From: Bifidobacterium catenulatum PV20-2
GTDB taxonomy: Bacteria; Actinomycetota; Actinomycetes; Actinomycetales; Bifidobacteriaceae
NCBI RefSeq assembly: GCF_000800455.1
Contig: NZ_CP007456.1
Span: 62,001-126,000, forward strand
DNA: 64,000 bases
Direction: 5' to 3'
The translations under genes and the position numbers were made by a program. This document shows, one piece after another, positions 1 through 7,968 of the stretch. Under the pieces are notes generated by a model, which was given only the letters and a program-made list of their open reading frames with translations, was not told where the DNA came from and did not search any database. The stretch's first letter is position 1, and every line of letters starts with the position of its first letter.

Positions 1-383
1 TTGACTCCCTGCATTCTCATGCCGAATTCCACGTTTTTGCGGACGGTGAGCCAAGGATACAGCGGTGGTTTCTGGAATACGACGCCGCGTCGCGGGCTGG
101 GGCCGTCGACCTTGCGTCCCTGGGCGACGATTTCGCCGTCGGAGGGCTTTTCGAATCCGGCCAGCATGTTCAGCAACGTGGTCTTGCCGCATCCGGAGCG
201 TCCGACGACGCAGATGAAATCATGCTCCTTGATCTGCAGGTTGATGTCATGCAGTGCGGTGACTTCCGCGTTCTCCTGCGTGGTGTAACGCTTGTTGACC
301 CCGCGTATGTCGACGGCGATGCCCTGCGCCGCCATGGTCTGCTTCTCGGTCAGTTCGCTCCATGTCATGTCGTTGGCGTTCAT
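1..383 (-). CDS. Taurine/sulfonate ABC transporter ATP-binding protein (partial, 3' end outside window)
   Basis: This is the N-terminal 127 residues of an ABC ATPase, cut by the window edge. The reading frame starts at the ATG complementary to 381-383 and shows a Walker A motif (GRSGCGKTT) about 60 residues in, then the Q-loop region (VVFQKPPLYPW). The short spacing and the PLYPW stretch are typical of the nitrate/sulfonate/taurine (TauB/SsuB) subfamily. It follows the binding protein by 42 bp on the same strand, so it is the last visible gene of the importer. It would energise uptake through the permease at 1620-2447. The subfamily call is confident; taurine as substrate is inferred from the neighbouring aminotransferase and reductase. 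Confidence 0.9.
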   Translation of the reverse strand, partial: MNANDMTWSELTEKQTMAAQGIAVDIRGVNKRYTTQENAEVTALHDINLQIKEHDFICVVGRSGCGKTTLLNMLAGFEKPSDGEIVAQGRKVDGPSPRRGVVFQKPPLYPWLTVRKNVEFGMRMQGV

Positions 384-425
384 GGTTCAGGTCCTTTCTT
401 GACGGCTGGTGATGCCTGTGGCGCG

Positions 426-1559
426 TCATTCCGCCACGGCGTCGATGGCGTCGGTGTACAGCGCCGTTTCATAGGTGTCGTTCACGGTGTCCAGGCTGTT
501 CTGCGATTTGAGGAATTTCGCTGTGGATTTGAGGATGGCGGGCAGTTCGCCGTGGAACGATTCGCTTTGCGCCTTGGCCTGCGGATAGGTGTATCCCTTC
601 ATCTGCGTGAGCACGTCCTTTTTGGCGGTGCCCAGCTGGGATGCGATGGCTTCGGCGGAGCTGTCCGGCTTGGTTTTCAGCAGGCCCGCGGCATAGTCTT
701 CGACGGCGGTCCAGGTTTTCATCGCGCCGGGGTTCGCCGTGATGAAGTCGGTGGATGCGATTTCCATGTCGTACGTCGCGGAGCCGCTTTTGGCGGTTTC
801 GGCGCTGGATGTCACGATGTGCCCGTCGGCGGCCTTCAGTTTGGAAAGCACGGGATCCCACACCCAGGCCGCGTCGATTTCCTTGCGATTCCATGCGCCG
901 GCCATTTTGTCGGGATCGAGGTTGATGAGGTTCACGCTGGTTTCGCTCATTCCCGCTTTGCTCAGCGCGCTCAGCAGGCTGAAATGCGAGGTGGAGCCGA
1001 AGGGGACCGCGATGTTCTTGCCTGCGAGATCCTTGATGGTTTTGGCGGATTCGACATTGGTCACCAGCGATTCGGCCTCGCCGATGACGTCATGGATCCA
1101 TACGATTTTCACCGGCAGGCTCAGCGGTGCGGAAACCGCGCGGACCGAGGGGCTTGATCCCGCCAGGCCGATGTCGATCGAGCGGGAGCCGAAGGCTTGG
1201 ATCACGTCGCCGCCGGAATTGAACTGGTTCCATTGGATGGTGGCTTTCGGCATGCAGGCTTCTAGCAGGCCGAGATCCTTGACGATCAGATCGGCGTTCG
1301 GAATGGATTGCCATGCGATGCGGATGGTTCCGGTGAAGTCGTCGTTGGTGTCGACCGGGCAGGTGGTTGTGGCGCCGGTGGGGGAGATGCCGGCGATTTC
1401 GTAGGCCGTCGGCATGGCTCCGCAGGCCGTGGTGCCGGCCAGCATGCCGGCCGCGATTATGGCGGCCATGCTTTTGCCGAGCAGTCGTGTGGCGTGCGCC
1501 GAAGCGTGGGTTGTGGTGCGGTTCGTGGTGTGCGCCGGGAAGTGGGTTGCGTCGCTCAT
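426..1559 (-). CDS. Taurine/sulfonate ABC transporter substrate-binding lipoprotein
   Basis: A 377-residue secreted lipoprotein that should capture the sulfonate outside the membrane. The hydrophobic signal segment (residues 31-45) ends in a lipobox, LAGTTAC, placing the lipidated Cys near residue 46 after an unusually long polar lead of about 30 residues. The start at 1559 is supported by AGAGAGGAC just upstream. The mature part has the NMT1/TauA-like pattern: an IRIAWQSIPNADLIVKDLG strand, the region SRSIDIGLAGSSPSVRA, and KNIAVPFGSTSHFSLL, where sulfonate and nitrate binding proteins contact the ligand. It sits between permease and ATPase in one operon. Taurine is the likely ligand from context; another alkanesulfonate is possible. 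Confidence 0.88.
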   Translation of the reverse strand: MSDATHFPAHTTNRTTTHASAHATRLLGKSMAAIIAAGMLAGTTACGAMPTAYEIAGISPTGATTTCPVDTNDDFTGTIRIAWQSIPNADLIVKDLGLLEACMPKATIQWNQFNSGGDVIQAFGSRSIDIGLAGSSPSVRAVSAPLSLPVKIVWIHDVIGEAESLVTNVESAKTIKDLAGKNIAVPFGSTSHFSLLSALSKAGMSETSVNLINLDPDKMAGAWNRKEIDAAWVWDPVLSKLKAADGHIVTSSAETAKSGSATYDMEIASTDFITANPGAMKTWTAVEDYAAGLLKTKPDSSAEAIASQLGTAKKDVLTQMKGYTYPQAKAQSESFHGELPAILKSTAKFLKSQNSLDTVNDTYETALYTDAIDAVAE

Positions 1560-1619
1560 CGTCTTGTCCTCTCTTGTGTGTTGCGTTGCGGATGGTCGGT
1601 CCGCGGATGGCCGGTTCGA

Positions 1620-2447
1620 TCAGTCCTTGCCGACCCACGGTGTGACCAGTTTGGTGATGAGCACGATCAGCCCGTCCAGAAGCAGCGCCGCGATGCCGAT
1701 GACGAAGATGCAGGCGATGGTGAGCGAGGTGTTCAGCTCGGTGCCGGACAGGTAGGCGAGCGCGCCGATGCCGGGGATGCCGTTGTTGAGCTCGGCGGCC
1801 ACCACGGTGGTCCAGGCGAAGCCGACAGCCAGTCGGATGCCGTTCATGATGGAGGGCAGCGCGCTGGGAAAGATGACGAACAGGAACGCCTTGAAACGGC
1901 TTGCGCCCAGTGAGAGCGCCGAATTGGCCCGGTCCTTGTTCACTCCTTGGATGCCTTCCAGGGTGGCGAGCACGATGGGCGGGAACGCGGCGAGGAATAG
2001 CAGCCAGATCTTGGTGGTGTCGCCGATGCCGAACCAGACGATCAGCAGGCCGATGTATCCGAGCGGCGGCAGCGCGCGGATGAAGTTGATGTAGGGCAGC
2101 ACGATGCGGTTGAGCCATTCGACTTCGGCCAGAAGGAATCCGACCAGCATGCCGACGATGATGGCCAGCAGCATGCCGATGCCGATGCGTTCGAGGCTGA
2201 CCACGAGATGCTGCCATAGGAAATATTGCTGTTCGCCGCAGATGATGCGGCTTGATCCCGGGGATTGCGGACGGCAGGAATTCGCTTCCACGAATGCGCT
2301 CCACACCGATTGCGGCGATGGCAGATACAGCGGATTGACCAGGCCGGCCGCGGTCGCGCCCCACCATAGGACGAGCAGCAGCACCAAGGAGAGCAATGCC
2401 TGAATGGTGCGTGATCCTTTACGAATGGTTGCCAGTAAGCGTTTCAT
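1620..2447 (-). CDS. Taurine/sulfonate ABC transporter permease
   Basis: A 275-residue inner-membrane permease with about six hydrophobic segments, beginning with LLSLVLLLVLWWGATAAGL. The ATPase-coupling EAA loop is visible around residues 175-195 (LGASRFKAFLFVIFPSALP), typical of the TauC/SsuC family. A segment with two Cys residues (NSCRPQSPGSSRIICG, about residues 57-72) lies in the first extracytoplasmic loop and could form a disulfide, which is uncommon in the family. A good ribosome site (AGGAG) precedes the ATG at 2447. The gene lies 38 bp after the dehydrogenase, so catabolic and transport genes are probably cotranscribed. Confidence 0.88.
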   Translation of the reverse strand: MKRLLATIRKGSRTIQALLSLVLLLVLWWGATAAGLVNPLYLPSPQSVWSAFVEANSCRPQSPGSSRIICGEQQYFLWQHLVVSLERIGIGMLLAIIVGMLVGFLLAEVEWLNRIVLPYINFIRALPPLGYIGLLIVWFGIGDTTKIWLLFLAAFPPIVLATLEGIQGVNKDRANSALSLGASRFKAFLFVIFPSALPSIMNGIRLAVGFAWTTVVAAELNNGIPGIGALAYLSGTELNTSLTIACIFVIGIAALLLDGLIVLITKLVTPWVGKD

Positions 2448-2485
2448 CGTGCGCTCCTATCCTGTTTGGCATGTGGTTCGGCCGG

Positions 2486-3613
2486 TCAGTCGGTGCTGGC
2501 CAGGTAGTGGTACATGGTGTCGAGCATGTCGTCCGTGATCTCGACGGGATTGTTGTACAGGTTCGGATGCCGGCTGATGCGTACCAGGTCGGCGATCTGC
2601 TCCTCGGTGAGATTGAGGTCTTTCAGTCCCGTGCGCATGCCGATCCTCACCTTGAGGTCGTGGATGGCATCGGCCATCGCGTCCACATCCTTGAAGCCGA
2701 TCCCGCGGGCGAACTCCTGCACGCGCCCGTGCTGCGCGTCCTTGTTGATGCGTGCGAAGTAGTCGAGCGTCAGTCCGCATGCCTCGCCGTGGGGAATGCC
2801 GTGGATGTTGGTCAGAGGGAACGAGCACGCGTGGGAGGAGGTGGTTTTGGGGAGTGTGAAGGCAAGACCGGCGATCACGGACGCCTCACACATCTTCTCG
2901 CGCGCCTCCTCGTTGTGCGGTTCGGCCACGGCGATCGGCAGATATTTGAAAACGAGTTTGGCCGCATGCGCCGCGCATGAATCGCAGATCGGCTGGTGTC
3001 CTTTGCTCCAGAATCCTTCGATCGCCTGGCTGAGCACGTCCATGCCGGTGCTTGCCGTGATTTTCGGCGGCACCGAGTAGGTCAGCTCCGGATCCACAAT
3101 GGCCACGCTCGGAAAGAAACCGTCGGACACGATCGGCGCTTTTTTGCCGAGCTTGCGATTGGTGAGCACGGATACGCACGTGACTTCGCTGCCGGTGCCG
3201 GCGGTGGTCGGCAGTGCGATGATCGGCAGATGCTTCTGCGGCATCGCCTTGCCGGTGCCATGGTAGTCGGCGATGGAATCGTCGGTCAGACAGATGCTCG
3301 CCGCGGCCTTGGAAACATCCATCGCGCTGCCGCCGCCCATGGCGACGACGAATTCGCAATGGTTTTTCCTGATGATTTCGGCACAGGCGTCCACTTCGGT
3401 GACGTCCGGATTCGGAGAGAAGTCGGTGAACACGGTGGAGACCGCGCCGTCGCTGGCATCGATCAGCCGTTGCGCCTCGCCGGAATCGACGAAGAACTTC
3501 GGAGTGACCATGATGCCGTCATGCAGCCCCATCGCTTCGGCGATGTCCTTGATCTCCATCGCCCTTCCCTTGCCAAATCGGATCGTCACTGGTTGCGCGT
3601 AATCCCAAAGCAT
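2486..3613 (-). CDS. tauF: Metal-dependent alcohol dehydrogenase, probable sulfoacetaldehyde reductase (TauF type)
   Basis: A 375-residue protein of the iron-containing alcohol dehydrogenase family. The NAD-binding motif GGGSAMDVSK is at residues 93-102. Metal-ligand positions read D192, Q196, H261 and H275: the first His of the classical DxxxH motif is Gln here (GMDVLSQAIEGF), an oddity seen directly. Lying between a taurine-type aminotransferase and a sulfonate importer, it most likely reduces sulfoacetaldehyde to isethionate with NADH. That reaction is the reported role of TauF from Bifidobacterium kashiwanohense, an enzyme of this same superfamily. The pathway releases taurine nitrogen and discards isethionate. 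Identity with that enzyme is inference from family and context; a generic 1,3-propanediol-type dehydrogenase is the alternative. Confidence 0.8.
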   Translation of the reverse strand: MLWDYAQPVTIRFGKGRAMEIKDIAEAMGLHDGIMVTPKFFVDSGEAQRLIDASDGAVSTVFTDFSPNPDVTEVDACAEIIRKNHCEFVVAMGGGSAMDVSKAAASICLTDDSIADYHGTGKAMPQKHLPIIALPTTAGTGSEVTCVSVLTNRKLGKKAPIVSDGFFPSVAIVDPELTYSVPPKITASTGMDVLSQAIEGFWSKGHQPICDSCAAHAAKLVFKYLPIAVAEPHNEEAREKMCEASVIAGLAFTLPKTTSSHACSFPLTNIHGIPHGEACGLTLDYFARINKDAQHGRVQEFARGIGFKDVDAMADAIHDLKVRIGMRTGLKDLNLTEEQIADLVRISRHPNLYNNPVEITDDMLDTMYHYLASTD

Positions 3614-3656
3614 CTTGCCTGACCTTCCTTCCTGCTGTCGTGTGTCGCGCGATCGC

Positions 3657-5000
3657 TTAGTCGCACAGGTTCTCGTCGACCCAGGTGAGCACCTTGTCGA
3701 GCTTCGGCAGTTCCTCTTCCAGTTGCTCGGCGGTGATGATCAGCGGCGGGCAGATGTTGATGTTGGTTTCGCGGCCGAACGTGGAGAATCCGAGATCCAT
3801 GAGCTTCGCCATGATCTGCGGCATGACGGAATTCGGCGTGTGGTACGGGGCCATGAGTTCCCTCGTCTCCTTGTTCTTCACGATGGTGAGCGCGGAGAAC
3901 AAGCCGATGCAGCGGGCTTCGCCGACGCACTTGTGCTTCTCCACCATGCTTTCGAGGAACGGCTTGAGAATGCCTTCCATCTCCTTGACGTGGGCGCACA
4001 CGTCATGCTCGAGGTAGTAGTTGACCGCGGCGACGCCGGCGGCGCAGGCGAGCGTATGTCCGGAATAGGTCAGCCCGCACTGCAGCACATGGTCGGTGAA
4101 ATAGTCGGAAATCCGCTTGGAGACCACCACACCGCCCAATGGCACGTAGCCGCAGGTGACACCCTTGGCGAAGGTGAACATGTCGGGCTTGACGTCGAAA
4201 TTCTGCCAGGCGAACATCTTGCCGGTGCGCCCGAAGCCGGCCATGACCTCATCGCAGATCATGAGGATGCCGTACTTATCGCACAGCGCGCGCACGCCTT
4301 CCATGTAGCCTTCGGGCGGAAGGATCACGCCATTGGCGCCGACGATGCTTTCCATCAGAATCGCCGCGACGCTGTCCGGCCCCTCGTACTGCAGCTGCTC
4401 GTCCAGGCGATGCAGATAGTCGGCGGTCACGGTGGCATCGTCCACGCCACGGGTATAGCCGTCCTCATACATGTTCGGATTCATGAAATGCACGAAGCCC
4501 GGAGCCGAGCCGCCCAGCTCGGTGGCGAAACGACGCCAGTCGCCGGATGCGTTGGAGGCGCCGATGGTGGAGCCGTGGTAGCTGCGGTAACAGCTGAAGA
4601 TCTTCGGACGGCCGGTCACCATGCGGGCCATTTTGATGGCGTTCTCATTGGAATCGGCGCCGCCGTTGGTGAAGAACACACGCTGGTAGAAATCGGGGTC
4701 GGCCACGTCGACCAGCATCTTGGCCAGGCGTGATTTCGGTTCGGATGCGTAGGCGGGAGCCATGAAGCACATATTGTCGGCCTGCTCCTTGATGGCATCC
4801 ACGATTTCGGGAAGCTCATGGCCGAGGTTGGAGCATACGAGCAGCGAGGACATGTCGGTGTAGCGCTTGCCGTCGTAATCCCAGAAATAGATGCCGTCGG
4901 CCTTCTTGATGGGCTTGACGGGGCCGCCCTGCTTGTGCCAGGACTGCATGACGTATTCGCTGTGCAGGGATGCGACCTCTTCGCCGGTCAGTTCTTCCAT
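3657..5000 (-). CDS. toa: Class III PLP aminotransferase, probable taurine:2-oxoglutarate (or pyruvate) aminotransferase
   Basis: A 447-residue fold-type I aminotransferase. It should move the amino group of taurine to an oxo acid and release sulfoacetaldehyde for the downstream reductase. The PLP lysine is K279 (TFAKG), the pyridine-nitrogen aspartate is D250 (LMICDEVMAGFGRTG), and the HG motif lies in CYRSYHGST. An in-frame ATG exists 16 codons upstream, but the start at 5000 has a clear GGAAGGAA site and matches the family N-terminus. It is the first gene of the catabolic operon, 43 bp before the dehydrogenase. Bifidobacterium kashiwanohense has a characterised taurine:2-oxoglutarate enzyme in such a cluster; choice of acceptor cannot be read from sequence here. 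Confidence 0.82.
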   Translation of the reverse strand: MEELTGEEVASLHSEYVMQSWHKQGGPVKPIKKADGIYFWDYDGKRYTDMSSLLVCSNLGHELPEIVDAIKEQADNMCFMAPAYASEPKSRLAKMLVDVADPDFYQRVFFTNGGADSNENAIKMARMVTGRPKIFSCYRSYHGSTIGASNASGDWRRFATELGGSAPGFVHFMNPNMYEDGYTRGVDDATVTADYLHRLDEQLQYEGPDSVAAILMESIVGANGVILPPEGYMEGVRALCDKYGILMICDEVMAGFGRTGKMFAWQNFDVKPDMFTFAKGVTCGYVPLGGVVVSKRISDYFTDHVLQCGLTYSGHTLACAAGVAAVNYYLEHDVCAHVKEMEGILKPFLESMVEKHKCVGEARCIGLFSALTIVKNKETRELMAPYHTPNSVMPQIMAKLMDLGFSTFGRETNINICPPLIITAEQLEEELPKLDKVLTWVDENLCD

Positions 5001-5225
5001 GGTTGTTCCTTCCGCCGTCACATCGGATGGGATGTGCGTCGTGCACAAAAAGCTTGTGCGACGTTTTCCGATGTTGATTTACCAATGCTCGCAATGCAGG
5101 AATTCACGTTGGAAATCCTTGCGATAACTTGCATTGTATGAATCCGGAAATTGTGGAACAATGCTGCAGCGCCTAAAGCTATTTGTGCTGCAGCACAAAA
5201 GAATGACGGGGTGTGGCCGCCGTTG
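5001..5225 (-). promoter_or_regulatory. Taurine operon promoter region with two TTGTGC/GCACAA dyads
   Basis: This gap lies between the end of the PucR-type regulator and the start of the aminotransferase. It holds an 18-bp perfect palindrome, TTTGTGCTGCAGCACAAA, at 5182-5199. A second dyad with the same half-sites in everted order (GCACAA at 5043-5048, TTGTGC at 5054-5059) lies about 40 bp before the start codon. Shared half-sites at two places suggest operator sites for the adjacent regulator. The palindrome at 5182 could instead act as a weak terminator of the regulator gene. No promoter box was assigned with confidence. Confidence 0.5.
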
Positions 5226-6425
5226 TCAGCAGTCCAGCAGCTCCCTGACATGCAGTCCTATCGAAAGGGACTCACGCACCGCGAAATCCGACAGATTCAC
5301 ATCGAGGATGTCCTGGATCTTCCCAAGCTTGTAGCTCACCGTGTTGCGATGCACGTACATGCGCTCGCTGGTCTCCTTGATGCTGCCGCTGAACATCAGA
5401 TAATTGCGCAACGTCTCGGTCAAATCGCCATTGTTGACCTTGTCGTATTCGACGAGCGGGCCGACGGTGTGGTTGTAGTAATCGCGCAATATCTCGGGGT
5501 CGCCTACGGACAGCAGCAGCTTGTCGACTCCGGCGTCGTCGTAAAGGAATGGCGTTTCGGATTTGCCGCGATGCTTCTGCAGACGTTCCAACGTCAGTCC
5601 CTGACGATAGCTTTTGCCGATGCAGCGAGCCGATTTCGTGATTTTGCCGATGCCGATGAACATGCGTTCGTCGTCATGCGCGATCGCCATGCATGCCGAC
5701 AGCATCTCACGTGTGATCGTCGAAATTTTGTCGGCGTTGTAGCGGGCGAACACCATCACTATCCGATGGTCCATGGCGAATTGCGCGATCTGCCACTGAT
5801 GCTGCGTGATCAGGGATTCGAGGGCGTCGCGGAACATATCGATGCGCGCGTCCGCCACATGCGGCAGCGCGCATTCGGCGGTGGGCACAGTGGACACGCA
5901 ATCCATCACACCGACGCTGTAGTTCCAATCCTTGCCGAAGCCGTTCTGCTCAAGCGTGTCCAGGTAGAGTTCCTCGTTGGCCGGCCATTCGATGGCGTTC
6001 TTCAGGGCGACCCCCAGTTCGAGGGTGTATTTCTCGCTCAGGGTGATCGACAGGCTGAACTGGTGCATGATCTGCGCCATATGCTCGTTCCACGGCACGC
6101 GGAACAGGGGGAAATCGTGCTCGTCGCAGAATCGTATGGCGTTGGGGCTGATCTGGTGGATGAACGGGCCGACGTTCACCACGATGCCGCTTGCGCCGCA
6201 TCGGTAGGTGCTGGCCACCAGTTCGGTGAGGCTTTCCTGGCTGTCCAAACCGATGCCGGTGGTGAACGCGATCTCCTGGCCTTCGAGGAATCCCGCGATT
6301 TCCTCGTTCTCGACCATGTGCACCCAGCGCACCGGCTGGTTGAGGCCAGCTCTTCCGGCGATCAGCGTGATGTCATGCTTCTGCGCGCGGGCCTGGTCGA
6401 AAAGCTCCTGCAAACGAACGGTCAT
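5226..6425 (-). CDS. PucR-family transcriptional regulator of the taurine cluster
   Basis: A 399-residue regulator. Residues 1-115 resemble the PucR ligand-responsive domain (LQELFDQARAQKHDITLIAG, then RWVHMVENEEIAGFLEGQEIAFTTG). The centre resembles a GGDEF-like CdaR linker. The C-terminus (about 335-399) carries the PucR helix-turn-helix (LRNYLMFSGSIKETSERMYVHRNTVSYKLGKI). The frame is open further upstream, but the Met at 6425 fits the family start. It is transcribed in the same direction as the aminotransferase, 225 bp ahead of it. PucR members usually activate nitrogen-compound catabolism in response to substrate, so control of taurine use is the natural inference. Confidence 0.85.
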   Translation of the reverse strand: MTVRLQELFDQARAQKHDITLIAGRAGLNQPVRWVHMVENEEIAGFLEGQEIAFTTGIGLDSQESLTELVASTYRCGASGIVVNVGPFIHQISPNAIRFCDEHDFPLFRVPWNEHMAQIMHQFSLSITLSEKYTLELGVALKNAIEWPANEELYLDTLEQNGFGKDWNYSVGVMDCVSTVPTAECALPHVADARIDMFRDALESLITQHQWQIAQFAMDHRIVMVFARYNADKISTITREMLSACMAIAHDDERMFIGIGKITKSARCIGKSYRQGLTLERLQKHRGKSETPFLYDDAGVDKLLLSVGDPEILRDYYNHTVGPLVEYDKVNNGDLTETLRNYLMFSGSIKETSERMYVHRNTVSYKLGKIQDILDVNLSDFAVRESLSIGLHVRELLDC

Positions 6426-6490
6426 AGCTGGAACTGTACCGGTCGTTTGTAACGGTGCGGCCCAGTTGTCCGCGCCTATGGTGTGTGGGC

Positions 6491-7210
6491 TTATAGGAGT
6501 ATGGACGCGCCGGAAACGATGAGCAGTACGTAGGTCAGCTTCAGGAACGCCGTTTGACTGATGCGTTTCTGCAGCGCGTTGCCGATGAAGACGGCTGCGA
6601 TAAGCGGCGGAATGCTGATGAGGGTGAGCAGCGCCGCATGTGTCGTCCAGGCGCCGGCTGTGATCTGCTGGACTCCCATCACCGAATTGAGCGCCACCCA
6701 CACGCAGGCGACCGTGGCACGGAATTCATCCTTGTCCTTCAGCACGGCTGCCGCATACACCACCAGTAGCGATCCGCCGGAAACGAACAGTCCATGCACG
6801 ATGCCTGCGCCGATCAGAATCGCAATCAGCGTTCCATGTCTTGGCATGGACGTGGACGGACGGAACAGATTCTTCACGGCGATGGCGATGATGAACAGGC
6901 CATATGCTTTTTGCAACGGCGCAAGCGGCAGCAGGCTGTACATCGCAATGCCTACGACCATGCCGACAGCCATGAAGGCGATCATGATGCCAAGTTCACG
7001 CCATCGGATATGGCGATGATGCTGGATGCCGAGCCATAGGCAGGATAGCAGCGCCATCATATTGAGCACCACACGTGCTTCATCCGTGCCGATGAGCAGC
7101 ATTGAGGCCGGCATCGCCAGCACGGTTCCCGCGAATCCGGTGATCGCCTGGATCGCGTTGGAAACGAACAGCACCACAAGAAACAGCGCGTCGCGAAGTG
7201 TCTCGTTCAT
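6491..7210 (-). CDS. TauE/SafE-family membrane protein, probable sulfonate (isethionate) exporter
   Basis: A 239-residue membrane protein with about eight hydrophobic segments, beginning LFLVVLFVSNAIQAITGFAG. The NAIQAITGFAGTVLAMP motif is typical of the TauE/SafE/DUF81 family. Two such segments, including GIVHGLFVSGGSLLVVYAAAVLKDKDEFRATVA, mark the two repeats of the fold. The gene lies 65 bp upstream of the PucR regulator. In taurine assimilation the sulfonate product must leave the cell, so isethionate export is the likely role. The start is uncertain: the frame stays open back through the palindrome array to 7363, giving a possible 51-residue extension beginning MSDSGESD; the Met at 7210 matches the family N-terminus but has no strong ribosome site. 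Confidence 0.78.
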   Translation of the reverse strand: MNETLRDALFLVVLFVSNAIQAITGFAGTVLAMPASMLLIGTDEARVVLNMMALLSCLWLGIQHHRHIRWRELGIMIAFMAVGMVVGIAMYSLLPLAPLQKAYGLFIIAIAVKNLFRPSTSMPRHGTLIAILIGAGIVHGLFVSGGSLLVVYAAAVLKDKDEFRATVACVWVALNSVMGVQQITAGAWTTHAALLTLISIPPLIAAVFIGNALQKRISQTAFLKLTYVLLIVSGASILL

Positions 7211-7287
7211 GAAACATACGCTACCGATGCGCGAGCACGGTTTTGTAACGATGCTCAAGCAGATCGCGTTGTATTCGTCGCCACGAA

Positions 7288-7413
7288 TGTCCGTTTCTGC
7301 AGAATCGGACAAACAAGGTCGCGTTGATGGTGCGTGAATGTCCGATTCTCCAGAATCGGACACGTGGGGTCATGTTTGGGATGCATATTTGTCCGATTCT
7401 GCAGAATCGGACA
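7288..7413. repeat. Palindrome array A: three 24-bp dyads at exact 51-bp period
   Basis: Copies lie at 7288-7311, 7339-7362 and 7390-7413. Each is arm TGTCCGATTCT (one copy has GTTTCT), two variable bases, and the reverse-complement arm. Start-to-start distances are 51 and 51 bp. The array sits between the exporter and hsp20 and is in frame with the exporter, in the codon phase used by the coding copies. Confidence 0.95.
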
Positions 7414-7426
7414 TTCGAAAAACGAA

Positions 7427-7459
7427 AATGCCGGGCACCTTGCACGGGTGCCCGGCATT
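7427..7459 (-). terminator. Intrinsic terminator of hsp20
   Basis: A 13-bp perfect stem, AATGCCGGGCACC at 7427-7439 with its complement at 7447-7459, closes a 7-base loop. On the minus strand it is followed by a T-rich run. It lies 47 bp beyond the hsp20 stop. Confidence 0.9.
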
Positions 7460-7506
7460 GTTTGCTTAGTGATTACCGCGATTCACGGCTTGCAGAGGCC
7501 GGGAAA

Positions 7507-7968
7507 TCAGCCTTCGATGGCGATCTGGTGCCTGGCCTCAACCTGCTGCTGCGCTTCGGGCTTCGGCATTTCCAGGCACAGGGTGCCGTCCTTGTAGCTG
7601 GCGTGAATGTCGGAATCCTTCACGTCCTCGCCAACGTAGAAGCTACGAGAGCAAGAGCCGGCGTAGCGTTCGCGACGCAGCCAGCGGCCGTTGTCGTCCT
7701 TGTCCTCGTGCGAGCTGTTGCGATGCGCGGAAACGGTCAGATAGCCGTTCTGCAGGTCCAGCGAAATGTCGTCCTTCTTGAAGCCAGGCATGTCGATGTC
7801 GACCATGTAGCCCTTGTCGGTCTCACGCACATCGGTGCTCATCATGCCTGCGGACATGTTCGGATCGTATGCGGCTGCGCGGTCCATGTTGCGCCAACCC
7901 TCGAAGAACGGATCGTCGAACAGGTCGGAGAACATCGTGTCATTCATCAAAGCCGGAAACATTGCCAT
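7507..7968 (-). CDS. Hsp20/alpha-crystallin family small heat-shock protein
   Basis: A 153-residue small heat-shock protein, which should hold unfolding proteins in a refoldable state without ATP. The alpha-crystallin domain runs from about residue 45 (TDVRETDKGYMVDIDMPGFKKDDISLDLQNGYLTVSA) to the motif ASYKDGTLCLEMPK (the G-x-L signature). The N-terminus (FPALMNDTMFSDLFDDPFFEGW) is the short aromatic arm of the family. The ATG at 7968 follows AAGGAG at a normal distance. It appears monocistronic, with its own terminator downstream. No clear HrcA (CIRCE) or HspR (HAIR) site was found upstream by eye. Confidence 0.93.
   Translation of the reverse strand: MAMFPALMNDTMFSDLFDDPFFEGWRNMDRAAAYDPNMSAGMMSTDVRETDKGYMVDIDMPGFKKDDISLDLQNGYLTVSAHRNSSHEDKDDNGRWLRRERYAGSCSRSFYVGEDVKDSDIHASYKDGTLCLEMPKPEAQQQVEARHQIAIEG

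Noticed and set aside
7288..7413. CRISPR array (24-bp repeats with 27-bp spacers)
   Set aside because: Arrays have only one to three copies, the repeats are self-palindromic, spacers resemble each other, copies occur inside genes, and no cas genes are present.
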